A stretch of 64,000 bases of DNA, taken from assembly GCA_030180135.1 (NCBI GenBank), contig CM058238.1, positions 86,994,619 to 87,058,618 on the forward strand. The letters are read 5' to 3'. Position 1 is the stretch's first letter; the number at the start of each line of letters is the position of its first letter. The notes under the pieces were generated by a model that saw only the letters and a program-made list of their open reading frames with translations, did no database searches and was not told the DNA's origin. This document shows, in pieces, positions 1 to 8,209 of the stretch. The translations under genes were made by a program, and so were the position numbers. This stretch comes from Orychophragmus violaceus. Its lineage: Eukaryota; Streptophyta; Magnoliopsida; Brassicales; Brassicaceae.

Positions 1-107
1 CTTTCTCTTCTCTCTCTCCTGTTAGCTCTCTCTAAACGTCCAAGCTCCTCAAGATCGAGATTAACCAAGCTCGAGTTCGGATTACTTCTAGTTTTCTGCG
101 TTGGCAT
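1..107 (-). CDS. gag of element P, N-terminal 35 codons only
   Basis: The frame opens at an ATG at 107 and is still open at the window edge. The peptide begins MPTQKTRSNPNSS and continues into an acidic/basic stretch. It aligns residue for residue with the start of the intact gag of element A. Athila gag is the capsid precursor that packages element RNA. Nothing beyond the first 35 residues can be judged. Confidence 0.7.
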   Translation of the reverse strand, partial: MPTQKTRSNPNSSLVNLDLEELGRLERANRRERRE

Positions 108-125
108 AAACTGTCTGTAATCGTC

Positions 126-224
126 CAGCAACGATCGATGCTAGCAGTGCAACGATCGTTTCAATCTCAGAATCGCCTAGTGTCGAACGATGCAAGGGTG
201 CAACGATCGACGCAATGCGATTTT
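126..224. promoter_or_regulatory. Paired CGATCG-box array in the P leader
   Basis: Two pairs of 14-bp palindromes lie between primer site and gag. The second is a full composite module: AGAATCGC (169-176), 3-bp gap, box 180-193, 6-bp spacer, box 200-213, 3-bp gap, GCGATTTT (217-224). The same architecture recurs in A, B and E. Function unknown. Confidence 0.6.
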
Positions 225-348
225 AGAACCTGCGACAGAGAATAAAACAGAAGAAAATCAGTAATCAAAAGAAACAAAAACAAAAACGAAAATAAAACGA
301 AAAATCTTAGTAAAACCCTAAGTTCTAAGCTATCGAAGACTCAAAGAG

Positions 349-366
349 TCCCCGGCAACGGCGCCA
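349..366 (-). other. Primer binding site for tRNA-Asp (element P)
   Basis: The plus strand reads TCCCCGGCAACGGCGCCA, the 3' end of plant tRNA-Asp including CCA, so the minus-strand element RNA carries its complement. Asp priming is characteristic of Athila elements. It is six bases from the LTR end. Confidence 0.9.
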
Positions 367-372
367 AAAACT

Positions 373-1574
373 TGATAGGGATCAGGTTTTAATCCTATAT
401 CTAACTGCAAGTGCACAGTTCAGTAGATGCAGTATATAGGGTATCGAATCCTCAGAGACTCTGGTATTCAATAGCTCAAGAACAAGAAATTTAACTAAGA
501 AGAAAGCAAGTGAAATTGATATGAAAGTAATGCGAGAAAGTAATCAAGTAACAAAGATTGATTGGTTGTGAAAGCAAGTTTTTAAGAGCGCTAGGTCTAG
601 GGCGTTCTCAGGAAATCAGACAAGCAGACAGTTCATTCAGTAAGGATCTAATTAAGCTCAGTTCTAGAACTCAAAACACAGATATAGAATTAACCAAATT
701 CCTTTGCGATAATTCTCTAAGTCTAAGTGCAGCAAACCAAACTTTCGTTTGCGAGAACTAACAGATTAAACTAGCATTAATTCCAAGTTTGATATGTTCA
801 CAATTAACCTAAACCAAACTTTCGTTTGCACGAAGTTTAATTGCCCAATTTAATTAGTTCAGATTCCTAAACCCCACTTCCGTGACGTATTTAGCAACCT
901 AAGATCTAGATTCTAATTGATCAGGTTAGAACTAGCTTTAAGCACAATTAAATTGAAGAACAGATATAGTTTTGAATCATTAACTGAATTTGAACAAGTC
1001 TAGCAAGTCATGAAATCCTATGTGAGAAACCCTAAACCTAACAAGTAATCTAGTCAGACATAGATAATGAAAACATAATCATATGATGAATAAATTGCAT
1101 AAAAGATAAAAGATTAAAGGGGTTCGAAATCTTCTCCAAATACAGATGATGTAACAGGTTCAGATCAGCCCCAAAAGCTCTAAAAATCCTCTGCTCTTAA
1201 TTATGAATGCGTATTGTAAAGCGTATCTAATTAAAACACTAAAAACTCTATTATATAGGCATAATCTTGGATGGGGCTTCTGTGTAAATACTGGAACTAT
1301 TCTGGGCCTCTTTGCAAATCTTCATAACTTGTTAAACCGACGCGTACGGCCCATCTCGCTGGTGCATCGATCGATGCTAGATGTGCAACGATCGACACAA
1401 TCCTCTGTTTCGGACAGTGAACTCTATCTCTCGGCCAAACACTCCAAAAAGTGCCAAAATCACCAGATATGCTCCAAACCTGATTATACCTGTAAAAGAC
1501 TCTAAAAACACACAAAAGACACTAAAAACACATCTATATCATGGCATAAAACCGTTAAAAACCATGATATATCA
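373..1574 (-). repeat. 5' LTR of element P (1202 bp)
   Basis: Ends are TGATA...TATCA (TGATAGGG at 373, TGATATATCA at 1565-1574). A TATA-like run lies near 1250 and a pair of CGATCG boxes about 110 bp upstream of it in transcription direction (around 1365-1400). Three or four internal repeats of a motif resembling CGCAAACGAAAGTTTGG are visible (for example 739-752 and 823-838, inverted). A fragment of this LTR type is found inside element E (53060-53878). Confidence 0.9.
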
Positions 1575-2877
1575 AGTAGCAACATTCAGATTCCCCTCAG
1601 TAATCCACATGAAAGAATCAATCTACAGACATCAAGACCAACATGTACTTCCCCCACACTTAGCAACTGTCCCAAGTAAACTCCACAATCACATTCAAAC
1701 ATTCAAATTCTCCCTACTGACTTCTGCAAGTATTTAAGTGCGGTCTCACCTAAGGAGTATCGATCTAAAGGCACATGGATTCTTACCTTATCAGCTCTAG
1801 ACCACCAAACTGTCTTTCTTTAGTCCCCTTCTTCTCTTTTCCCTTCCTTAGCAACTGATTTCTCCCACATTGGGTATCTTTTTATTTTTTTTATCAGTGT
1901 TCTTCCCGTTTTGGGGTGTACTTTGGATTTTTCCATGGATGCACAGGAGATAATAGTTTTAGCTACCACTCCCAGAGACCACTTCGAAGCTATTAATTGG
2001 TTCTTTTCCATAGATACACAGGAGATGAAAGTTGTAGCTACCACTCCCAGTGACTAATTCAAAGTTCCTAGCTTATCCTCAGTTTATCTTACTCTTTTTT
2101 TATATATATATATGGAAGGGGAGAAGGGAACCAAATAGGACAGGTTAACAGGCTGTGTCAGAACTAACAAGGGAATCCGACATAGAGCATACCAAGCCCT
2201 TAGGTGAGAAATTCTAAAGTCAGTATTAAGTTGAAGTCAGTAAAAGGATCCTCTGATACCTGAAGGATATGGGTGTTCTCAGTAGGCTGATCTGTGTCTG
2301 GTTTTTCTAATAGTCATAGATAATCTGTAACTTCAACCCAATGGTTACTTAAGTTCCTGCAAATGCTGCTAATCTCCTCAAAAAGTCATTGTTTCCTACT
2401 TAAACAAATTTTGACTCGAAAAACAAATTTTTAAATTTTAACTAAGAAAACAAAAGAAAGTAATTAGTAGAACCTCCCCCACACTTAAGACACACTGTCC
2501 CCAGTAGTGTCAAGCAAGGGATTGGTTAAAAGAAAGAAAATTAAAATTTGTTAATGGAATGGTTAGTTCTCTCGGGTTGTTACCTCTGTCGCAGTCAGGC
2601 ATCGATCGTTGCACTAGGTGCACCGACCGTTGCTGTGCGATTTCGTTGTAACGATCGACACAATGGTGTGTCGATCGACGCACTGCGATCTCACGAACAG
2701 TCAGCAAGTTAGCAGGTTAGTCCGTCGGTTTATGTCAATTGTTAATCCTGCAAGCTTAAAACACTAGAAACAGAGTAAAACCCAAGCAACAAATGTATCA
2801 AGTCATGCATAACCATCCAAACATAATAAAATCCTAAGAAAAATAAGAAAAACAAAAGTGCAAGGAAAGATAAAAAG
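1575..2877 (-). other. 3' non-coding region of element A
   Basis: No coding frame. It contains two purine tracts on the minus strand, AAGTGTGGGGGAAGT near 1647-1662 and a second at 2471-2487, and a local imperfect duplication of about 50 bp (around 1934-1985 and 2015-2062). Compared with B, the last ~95 bp including the LTR-adjacent polypurine tract are missing because P interrupts here. Confidence 0.65.
2599..2692. promoter_or_regulatory. CGATCG-box pairs downstream of the ATHILA ORF (A)
   Basis: Boxes at 2599-2612, 2620-2633, 2648-2661 and 2668-2681. The 8-mer GCGATTTC at 2637-2644 sits exactly 3 bp from the box on each side and so serves both pairs. GCGATCTC follows the last box after 3 bp. 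B has boxes at the same place (12461-12545) with different half-site letters. Confidence 0.55.
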
Positions 2878-4431
2878 TCAGAATACAGAACCGAATGTCT
2901 GAAAATGAGTACCACGCTCACTCACTCTCATCATCAATACCAGCATATCTCTCTGCATCACTGGCATCCTCTGGAGATCTCTGTCGACGACGGTGAACAG
3001 GTACGGGCTGCTGAATCTGTGGCTGCCTCCTGCAGCTGCAAGTACGCATGAAGTTCCAGATCCCGCGTAAGATACCATCTGATCTCTCTCTCTCCACTCG
3101 GCCTCAGAATATGCACCGCAAGCCATAGTAGGCTCGGGAAAGGGGCCCACATCGTCCACCGGGGCAGGTGCTGGCGCAGGAGTAGGGGCAGGGGTAGCAT
3201 AAGTCGAGGCTCGTGAGGAAGGCTCTCCTAGCGGATGAGCCATAGAAGGAATCCCACGCTGCGCAGACTCAGGAGGCTGAAATCTCAGGGCCTCTAATGT
3301 GTCAATCTGCGTCCATCTGTCCGCAGGAAGCTCTATACCAGTCCTCCCAGTGGTCGAATCAGTATAAACCCAAACGCGCCCTTCCTTGAGCCAAGTGGAG
3401 CTCTGAAGATGGCTGAGATCCAGGAACTCATGGGCTATATCGCGCTCTGTGCCCTGTAGAGGAATCCCGCAGTACTCAAAAATGGGAGTAAGCAAACTCC
3501 CTACTGTCTCAGTATGGACTCCATCAAAAGGCTTCAGCTGAATATCGCACAAATGCTCAGCGAAAACCGCTCCCAAGTTGAGACCCGTAGTAGGATCTCT
3601 CACGCCAGAACCTCTAAACTGATCTCTCAGCCCCATAAACAGCAGCTCCATCTCATATTTGCGCATCTTGTTTGCTTCAAACTTGCAAAGCAAGCTCCAG
3701 CACAAGATACGCGAGACATATCGCAGCACTGGGTGTCTCATCTGCACAACTGGTGTAGTCCTGGAGTTATATCGGCCACTGCCAATACACTGCCAGAACA
3801 GTCTAGCCTCATCTGCGTCCCACTCAAGTGGCATGGCGATGCGCCTCGGCCCAGTACTGAACCAGTAGATCCTGCAAAGATCAAGTAGAGGAATCCGATA
3901 CCTGACTCCCCAGCTCATGAAAGTGAATGTACCTAATGTAGCGGTCCTGTTGTCGGGATCCGAGTAGATCACTCTGCAAGTGGCCAATAACTGCCTGACC
4001 AGCTCAGGATAGAGATCATAAGGTCGCATTGGCATTGTCCCTAGACCAATGCCTCTGCATACAGCGAGTACCTGCTCATCAATCCCCAGAGTCTTGCAGG
4101 TGGAGTAGTCGGCGAACTTGGTTGGCTTAATGGTCATCCCACACCAACCACCGTAGAGAAGCGAGTCATGCTCATCCCAATGGTCGAGCAACGGTCTATC
4201 TGTAAAATCAGCGGACTTGAGGAATCGTAGGATGTCCTGAGGCCACTGTCTAGTCATCGGAATTGCTGTCGCGTCTGCTCTGGGCCAAGGTAGAGCGACA
4301 GGTGGTCCATCTCTTACGTACTGTGCGGGTGCTTCCGACTCTCTGCTAAACCATGAGGGCGGTGGAATGTATTGTTGTGTTGCTGTAGAAGCTGTAGCTC
4401 GTCGTTTGCGGGGTTGTCGTTGAGATGCCAT
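2878..4431 (-). CDS. ATHILA ORF-1 family protein (element A), function unknown
   Basis: An open frame of 517 codons from the ATG at 4431, which directly follows a TTTTGCAG splice-acceptor-like sequence. The basic N-terminus (RQPRKRR) leads into a proline-rich IPPPSWF motif. The central part, with FADYSTCKTLGIDEQVLA, YPELVRQLLATCRVIYSD and TFMSWGVRYRIPL, is typical of the plant ATHILA ORF-1 (Orf1 C-terminal) family. Its position after the protease and before the 3' LTR is where envelope-like genes sit in Athila elements, but I see no signal peptide or membrane segment. After GAYSEAEWRER the frame differs from that of B because A carries an extra GA in a GA run near 3085-3095. Both copies end in a similar acidic GIDD..ESE peptide if B's frame is used, so A's last ~75 residues are probably out of frame. 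Confidence 0.75.
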   Translation of the reverse strand: MASQRQPRKRRATASTATQQYIPPPSWFSRESEAPAQYVRDGPPVALPWPRADATAIPMTRQWPQDILRFLKSADFTDRPLLDHWDEHDSLLYGGWCGMTIKPTKFADYSTCKTLGIDEQVLAVCRGIGLGTMPMRPYDLYPELVRQLLATCRVIYSDPDNRTATLGTFTFMSWGVRYRIPLLDLCRIYWFSTGPRRIAMPLEWDADEARLFWQCIGSGRYNSRTTPVVQMRHPVLRYVSRILCWSLLCKFEANKMRKYEMELLFMGLRDQFRGSGVRDPTTGLNLGAVFAEHLCDIQLKPFDGVHTETVGSLLTPIFEYCGIPLQGTERDIAHEFLDLSHLQSSTWLKEGRVWVYTDSTTGRTGIELPADRWTQIDTLEALRFQPPESAQRGIPSMAHPLGEPSSRASTYATPAPTPAPAPAPVDDVGPFPEPTMACGAYSEAEWRERDQMVSYAGSGTSCVLAAAGGSHRFSSPYLFTVVDRDLQRMPVMQRDMLVLMMRVSERGTHFQTFGSVF

Positions 4432-4768
4432 CTGCAAAAGAAACAATGTTCAAACAATTATAAGTCTCGGAAATTCTCTGTGAAACCGCGAAGCAACGAC
4501 CGTTGCATCTAAGGCATCGATCGTTGCAAGGCGATTTCATTTATCGAACATTTCCCAAAATCGCAAAGCAACGACCATTGCTCGAGAGCAACGACCGTTG
4601 CAACAGTTCAAATCCAAGCCACATTGTCTCAAATCAGTTCAAAATCATAACCCATCACCCTAAATCGATCTAATCTACGCATGCAACATCAATTTCAAGT
4701 TCAAAAACCTCAAACCCTAAAACCCTAAAATTCAATCTGAAAATTGTGAGAAATAGAAGTTCATTACC
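4432..4768 (-). other. Putative leader intron before the ATHILA ORF (A)
   Basis: On the minus strand a donor CCAAG/GTAATG (GT at 4768-4767) and an acceptor TTTTGCAG/ATG (AG at 4433-4432) bracket 337 nt. A second donor GACCGAG/GTAAATG lies at 4943-4942. B has both donors and the acceptor in the same places. A spliced subgenomic RNA would deliver the ATHILA ORF with its ATG right at the exon start. Spliced envelope-like RNA is known for barley Bagy-2; here it is inferred from sequence only. Confidence 0.5.
4482..4583. promoter_or_regulatory. Composite CGATCG-box modules inside the putative intron (A)
   Basis: Module 1: GAAACCGC (4482-4489), 3 bp, box 4493-4506, 7 bp, box 4514-4527, 3 bp, GCGATTTC (4531-4538). 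Module 2 begins with AAAATCGC near 4555 and has two GCAACGACC boxes about 20 bp apart; its right arm has decayed. B holds two matching modules at 10552-10684. Confidence 0.55.
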
Positions 4769-4956
4769 TTGGATTCTTGAGATATGAGGTAAAGACACGG
4801 GTTTAGAGTAGAAAATAGGAAGTATTAGCAATTGAAACGAAGAAAAATGATGAGAAATCGAGATTTTTGGGTGTGGAGGCTCGGTCGTACGGACAATCGG
4901 AAATGAGGAAGAAAAGAGAAGAGAAAGGGTTTAAGGCATTTACCTCGGTCGTGGGT

Positions 4957-5150
4957 GCATCGACCGTTGCACAAGGGCAACGATCGTTGCCGGTCAAACC
5001 GAAATCGATTTCCGGTTAAGCACATACCTTAATTTTGCAATTGAACCAATTGCAACGACCGTTGCTTAAGCGCAACGATCGTCACAATGCGATTACCCCT
5101 ATTCGTCAAATCTCCTTGCAACGACCGGTGCACAAGTGCATCGATCGTTA
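4957..5150. promoter_or_regulatory. Three CGATCG-box pairs in the ATHILA ORF leader (A)
   Basis: Pairs near 4957-4990, 5051-5084 and 5116-5150, each with 20-bp centre spacing and cores CGACCG or CGATCG. They lie between the hairpin element and the first candidate splice donor. B has three pairs at the corresponding place (9980-10177). Confidence 0.5.
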
Positions 5151-5260
5151 CACATCTCCAGACTCGAATTCTGTATCTGAAACTTAGCAAAAACAAAAAC
5201 GAAAACGTGAAATCCTAACAAAAACACCAAAAGTAAGAAAGAAAAACAACTATACCTAAC

Positions 5261-5308
5261 AGTGGGTTGCCTCCCACTCAGCGCTTGTTTAAGGTCATTA
5301 GCTTGACC
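5261..5308 (-). other. Conserved double hairpin after the protease stop (A)
   Basis: Read on the minus strand, GGTCA-AGCTAA-TGACC (5308-5293) is followed by TTAAACAAGCGCTG and then AGTGGG-AGGCAA-CCCACT (5278-5261). The element recurs in B, and its first hairpin in E, always just after the protease or pol stop. From memory, similar GGGAGGCAACCCA sequences follow pol in Athila/Calypso elements of other plants. Role unknown; an RNA signal for the downstream ORF is inferred. Confidence 0.6.
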
Positions 5309-5324
5309 GGACGCACAAGATCTT

Positions 5325-5963
5325 TCAGGCACCAAGAGATCCTGACAGAGACTTTTTTTGTCTCTGTTCAAGTCTCCTCATCCATGGTGGAGAATAGGCT
5401 GTTGCAGAATGCTTCAGTCCAAGGAAAGATGGAGTAAAATGTGCTCCATGATCTAGAATCACTGTCTCATCCGGCTGCTCATCATCTGCTTCCATGATTG
5501 TGAAAGTCTGTCCATCTATCAGTGGCTTCCGCAGCTTCTCCATCTCACACCGCATCGGCTCATCTCCCAGATGGAGGTCTATTAGACTCTGTCTAACATC
5601 TATCACAGCTCCCGCTGTAGCCAAAAATGGTCTTCCAAGCAGCAACGCTTCATCAGGATCACAGTCGTATTTCAGCACAAGGAAGTCTGTTGGAACCAAG
5701 TAGTTTCCAACTCTCACTGGGATGTCTTTTAAAAGTCCTTCTAGAACTCGTATAGACTGATCAGCTAGGACAAGAGAGGTCCTAGTAGGAGAAAAATCAA
5801 GCATTCCCAGCTTCTCTGCCATAGAATATGGCATCATACTTCCAGCAGCTCCTAGATCACAAAGAGAGCGTCTAAAGCTGTCTTCGAAGATAGAGCAGTC
5901 AAGTATAAAGACTCCAGGATCAGGCAGCTTCTTCGGAATCTTATTCAGCAGAACATCACCCAT
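5325..5963 (-). CDS. Aspartic protease domain (element A)
   Basis: 212 residues from an ATG at 5963. The active-site region is SLCDLGAAGSMMP (DLG at residues 36-38), the Athila-style DLG in place of the usual DTG/DSG. It is followed by LADQSIRVLEG, NYLVPTDFLVL and LLGRPFLATAGAVIDV, the conserved flap and C-terminal blocks of retropepsins from Ty3 elements. The frame starts 19 nt before the gag stop and is -1 relative to gag, so it would need frameshifting or re-initiation. I see no canonical slippery heptamer in the overlap. An ancestral deletion that fused gag and protease out of frame is an alternative. The reading frame itself is intact, unlike the copies in B and E. Confidence 0.8.
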   Translation of the reverse strand: MGDVLLNKIPKKLPDPGVFILDCSIFEDSFRRSLCDLGAAGSMMPYSMAEKLGMLDFSPTRTSLVLADQSIRVLEGLLKDIPVRVGNYLVPTDFLVLKYDCDPDEALLLGRPFLATAGAVIDVRQSLIDLHLGDEPMRCEMEKLRKPLIDGQTFTIMEADDEQPDETVILDHGAHFTPSFLGLKHSATAYSPPWMRRLEQRQKKSLSGSLGA

Positions 5964-7942
5964 TCTCGCAGCTCCTCATCTAAAGGCAGCATCCTGTTCA
6001 AGTACCTCTGCACACAGGGATGATAAGGTGGATCATCAGACGGTGGAATTTCTTCCAAGCCTTCACCACTCTCTTCTACCTTCTTCAGCTCTTCAATCTC
6101 CTGTTTAATCACTTCGGACACTGAAGGATACGATCTCAATGCTTGAGCATAGACCTCCTGTTGAGTAATCTCAGAAACTCCAGGGAATAAGCGATGAAGC
6201 TCCAAATCAGCATCTGTCTTGTTATCATCCGACAGTCCTGTTTCTTCACGACCTGCAACGACCGACACCAAGGGTGTGTCGATCGTTGCAACACTGTGTT
6301 TACAACTTTCACCCGAGAGTTTTTCACTAAATTCCGAAAATTCCACTTCCTTCACCAATTCAGCCGTACTTAACTCAAATTTCTCACCTAGATGAGATCC
6401 ATCATTGATGAGTACAGACCAGGTCTTAATATGAGTCTCTGCAACTCCTTTTCCTTTCATAGAACCAGAAATCTGATTCACCTGAGTGTCTAGCTGCTTC
6501 ATGTGAGTGTTCATAGATTCAAACTTTCCATTGAGATCCTCATACAAAGCATCAATTTTCTTGTTGCAGTCCAAAGAACTCTTGGTCTGACTTTCCAGCA
6601 GCTGTTCCATCATTGTCTCCATCTTTGTCTCAAAAGCAGTAGGTGTAGGAGGTGTCTGATAAGATGAAGATCCGTAGGTTCTCTGAGCATTTTGTCTATA
6701 AGGCTTCTGAAAACCACTAGTCTGTCCAAAAGAGTTTTGATTACCTGTGAAGGCACTCTTTTGTCCTTGGTTGAAGAACCGGTTTCCCTGCTGATTACCA
6801 AATCTGTTTCCTTGGAAACCAGATCCTCCAACGAAATTCACATCTTCTTCCTGAGTGTCCTCCTCAGTCTGAATTACTTCTACTTCTTGAGAAAAGTGGA
6901 CAGCCTTCTTTTCACCTAGAAGAGTGCATATTTTGTCCATCCTGGATCTCAATTCAGCCATCTCTGAGTTATCAACACTTCCACCAGATTTCTTTCTCCT
7001 CTCATCCATAGTCTTGCAACTGTTGCTGCTAACTAGATTCTCTATCAACTGCTTAGCTTGTGCAGGAGTTCTGGTGTTGAAGTTGGCATTACTGGAGTTA
7101 TCCCGCGCCTGCTGATAAGGAAGATCAATACCTCTGAAGAAAATACCCAGCAATGTGACCTCAGTGAATCCATGGTGTGGGCAGTCACGCTGGTACTTCC
7201 TAAATCTCATCCATGCAGCTTTCAAAGGCTCCACATATCCTTGGGAGAAAGCGAGTATGTCCTGTCTGGACTGATCCGATCGTGCATCATCGTAGAAATG
7301 GCGCAGGAACTCACTTTTCAGGGCTGCCCAAGTCGCAAACTGCCCAGGTGGCAGTTGTTTCAGCCATGCAGCTGCGTCTCCAGCGAGACTGTGCGGAAAG
7401 AGCTTCAGAAACAGATAGTCCTGGCATACTCCGTCATACTTCATGCCATTAACTATATCCTCGAACGAATCTAAATGATCCATAGGCTGCTCCGTAGGAT
7501 GACCATGGAATGCGTTCTGTCTCATCAGCGAGTAGTAAATGGTTTTGATTTCAAAATTATTTCTCTCAAATCCAGGTATAACCAAAGCTGACCGGTTTGC
7601 ATGATACTCATCCGGTCTGTTGTAGTCAGCTAAGGTCCGCTCATGCACAACCATCTGTCTGTTATGGGCCTGTCTTTGCCTTTGGTTCTGCTCCTTTTGC
7701 GGTTGCTCTGGAGGATCAGGGATGACATTCCCTTCAGCATCAACCCTCTGCCAATCAGCATTGTACGGGTTGTTATCTTGGTCTCTCAGAGTACCTTGAG
7801 CATCTCGTACCAGCATTATCCTTCGTGCGGCCATTCTCTCTCTCTTTTCTCTTCTTATTGTCCTTTCTAGACGTCCAAGTTCTTCAAGGTCGAGATTGAC
7901 TAAGTTCGGGTCCTGATTACTTCGAGTGTCACGCTTCTGCAT
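5945..7942 (-). CDS. Gag polyprotein (element A)
   Basis: 665 residues from the ATG at 7942. The frame extends 8 codons further up but only with a non-ATG start. The retrotransposon gag domain (about residues 145-290) includes LKLFPHSLAGDAAAWLKQLP, EFLRHFYDDARSDQ and MRFRKYQRDCPHHGF. A Gly/Asn/Gln-rich segment follows, with no CCHC knuckle, then a coiled-coil-like stretch and an acidic tail. A CGATCG-box pair lies inside the C-terminal coding part (6257-6292), read as TIDTPLVSVV, so its 21-bp spacing equals seven codons. The product would form the particle that packages element RNA. It is the best preserved Athila gag in the window; E's copy is riddled with stops. Confidence 0.85.
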   Translation of the reverse strand: MQKRDTRSNQDPNLVNLDLEELGRLERTIRREKRERMAARRIMLVRDAQGTLRDQDNNPYNADWQRVDAEGNVIPDPPEQPQKEQNQRQRQAHNRQMVVHERTLADYNRPDEYHANRSALVIPGFERNNFEIKTIYYSLMRQNAFHGHPTEQPMDHLDSFEDIVNGMKYDGVCQDYLFLKLFPHSLAGDAAAWLKQLPPGQFATWAALKSEFLRHFYDDARSDQSRQDILAFSQGYVEPLKAAWMRFRKYQRDCPHHGFTEVTLLGIFFRGIDLPYQQARDNSSNANFNTRTPAQAKQLIENLVSSNSCKTMDERRKKSGGSVDNSEMAELRSRMDKICTLLGEKKAVHFSQEVEVIQTEEDTQEEDVNFVGGSGFQGNRFGNQQGNRFFNQGQKSAFTGNQNSFGQTSGFQKPYRQNAQRTYGSSSYQTPPTPTAFETKMETMMEQLLESQTKSSLDCNKKIDALYEDLNGKFESMNTHMKQLDTQVNQISGSMKGKGVAETHIKTWSVLINDGSHLGEKFELSTAELVKEVEFSEFSEKLSGESCKHSVATIDTPLVSVVAGREETGLSDDNKTDADLELHRLFPGVSEITQQEVYAQALRSYPSVSEVIKQEIEELKKVEESGEGLEEIPPSDDPPYHPCVQRYLNRMLPLDEELREWVMFC

Positions 7943-8185
7943 AAACTGTCTGTAATCGTCAAGCAACGATCGATGCTAACAGTGCAACGATCGATTCAAT
8001 CTCAAATCGCTTAGTGACGATCGACGCAAGGGATGCAACGATCGACGCAAGGCGAATTTCGTACCTGCGACAGAGAAACAGAGAAAAAGTTAGTAACCAA
8101 AAGTAAAAATAAAACGAAAACAAAAACAAAAACGAAAAATTTCTAGTAAAAACCCTAAGTTCGGTCCTATCGAAGACTCAAAGAG
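7943..8185 (-). promoter_or_regulatory. 5' leader of element A with two CGATCG-box pairs
   Basis: Untranslated leader between primer site and gag. Boxes lie between about 7963 and 8055, in pairs with 21-bp spacing, and the second pair is flanked by GCGAATTT/AATCGC-like arms. The P and E leaders have the same layout. Confidence 0.55.
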
Positions 8186-8203
8186 TCCCCGGCAACGGCG
8201 CCA
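8186..8203 (-). other. Primer binding site for tRNA-Asp (element A)
   Basis: TCCCCGGCAACGGCGCCA on the plus strand, identical to the P and E sites, six bases from the LTR at 8210. Confidence 0.9.
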
Positions 8204-8209
8204 AAAACT

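Larger units (their letters stand above)
1..1574 (-). mobile_element. P: Athila-like Ty3 element, 5' end (LTR, primer site, gag start), runs off the left edge
   Basis: Read on the minus strand the order is LTR (1574 to 373), tRNA-Asp primer site, leader and the first gag codons, so this is the 5' end of an Athila-type retrotransposon whose body lies left of the window. It abuts element A about 95 bp before the point where A's own 3' LTR should begin (judged against element B). This suggests P inserted into A's 3' non-coding region. The flank AGTAG at 1575-1579 would then be one copy of its target duplication. The LTR is clearly diverged from A's LTR at 8210-9387, so P and A are different subfamilies rather than one element with two LTRs. 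Confidence 0.8.

Noticed and set aside
349..366. tRNA-like sequence (3' end of tRNA-Asp)
   Set aside because: Only the 18 nt of the primer binding site are present, next to an LTR; there is no tRNA gene. The same applies to 8186, 19404, 27520 and 46906.
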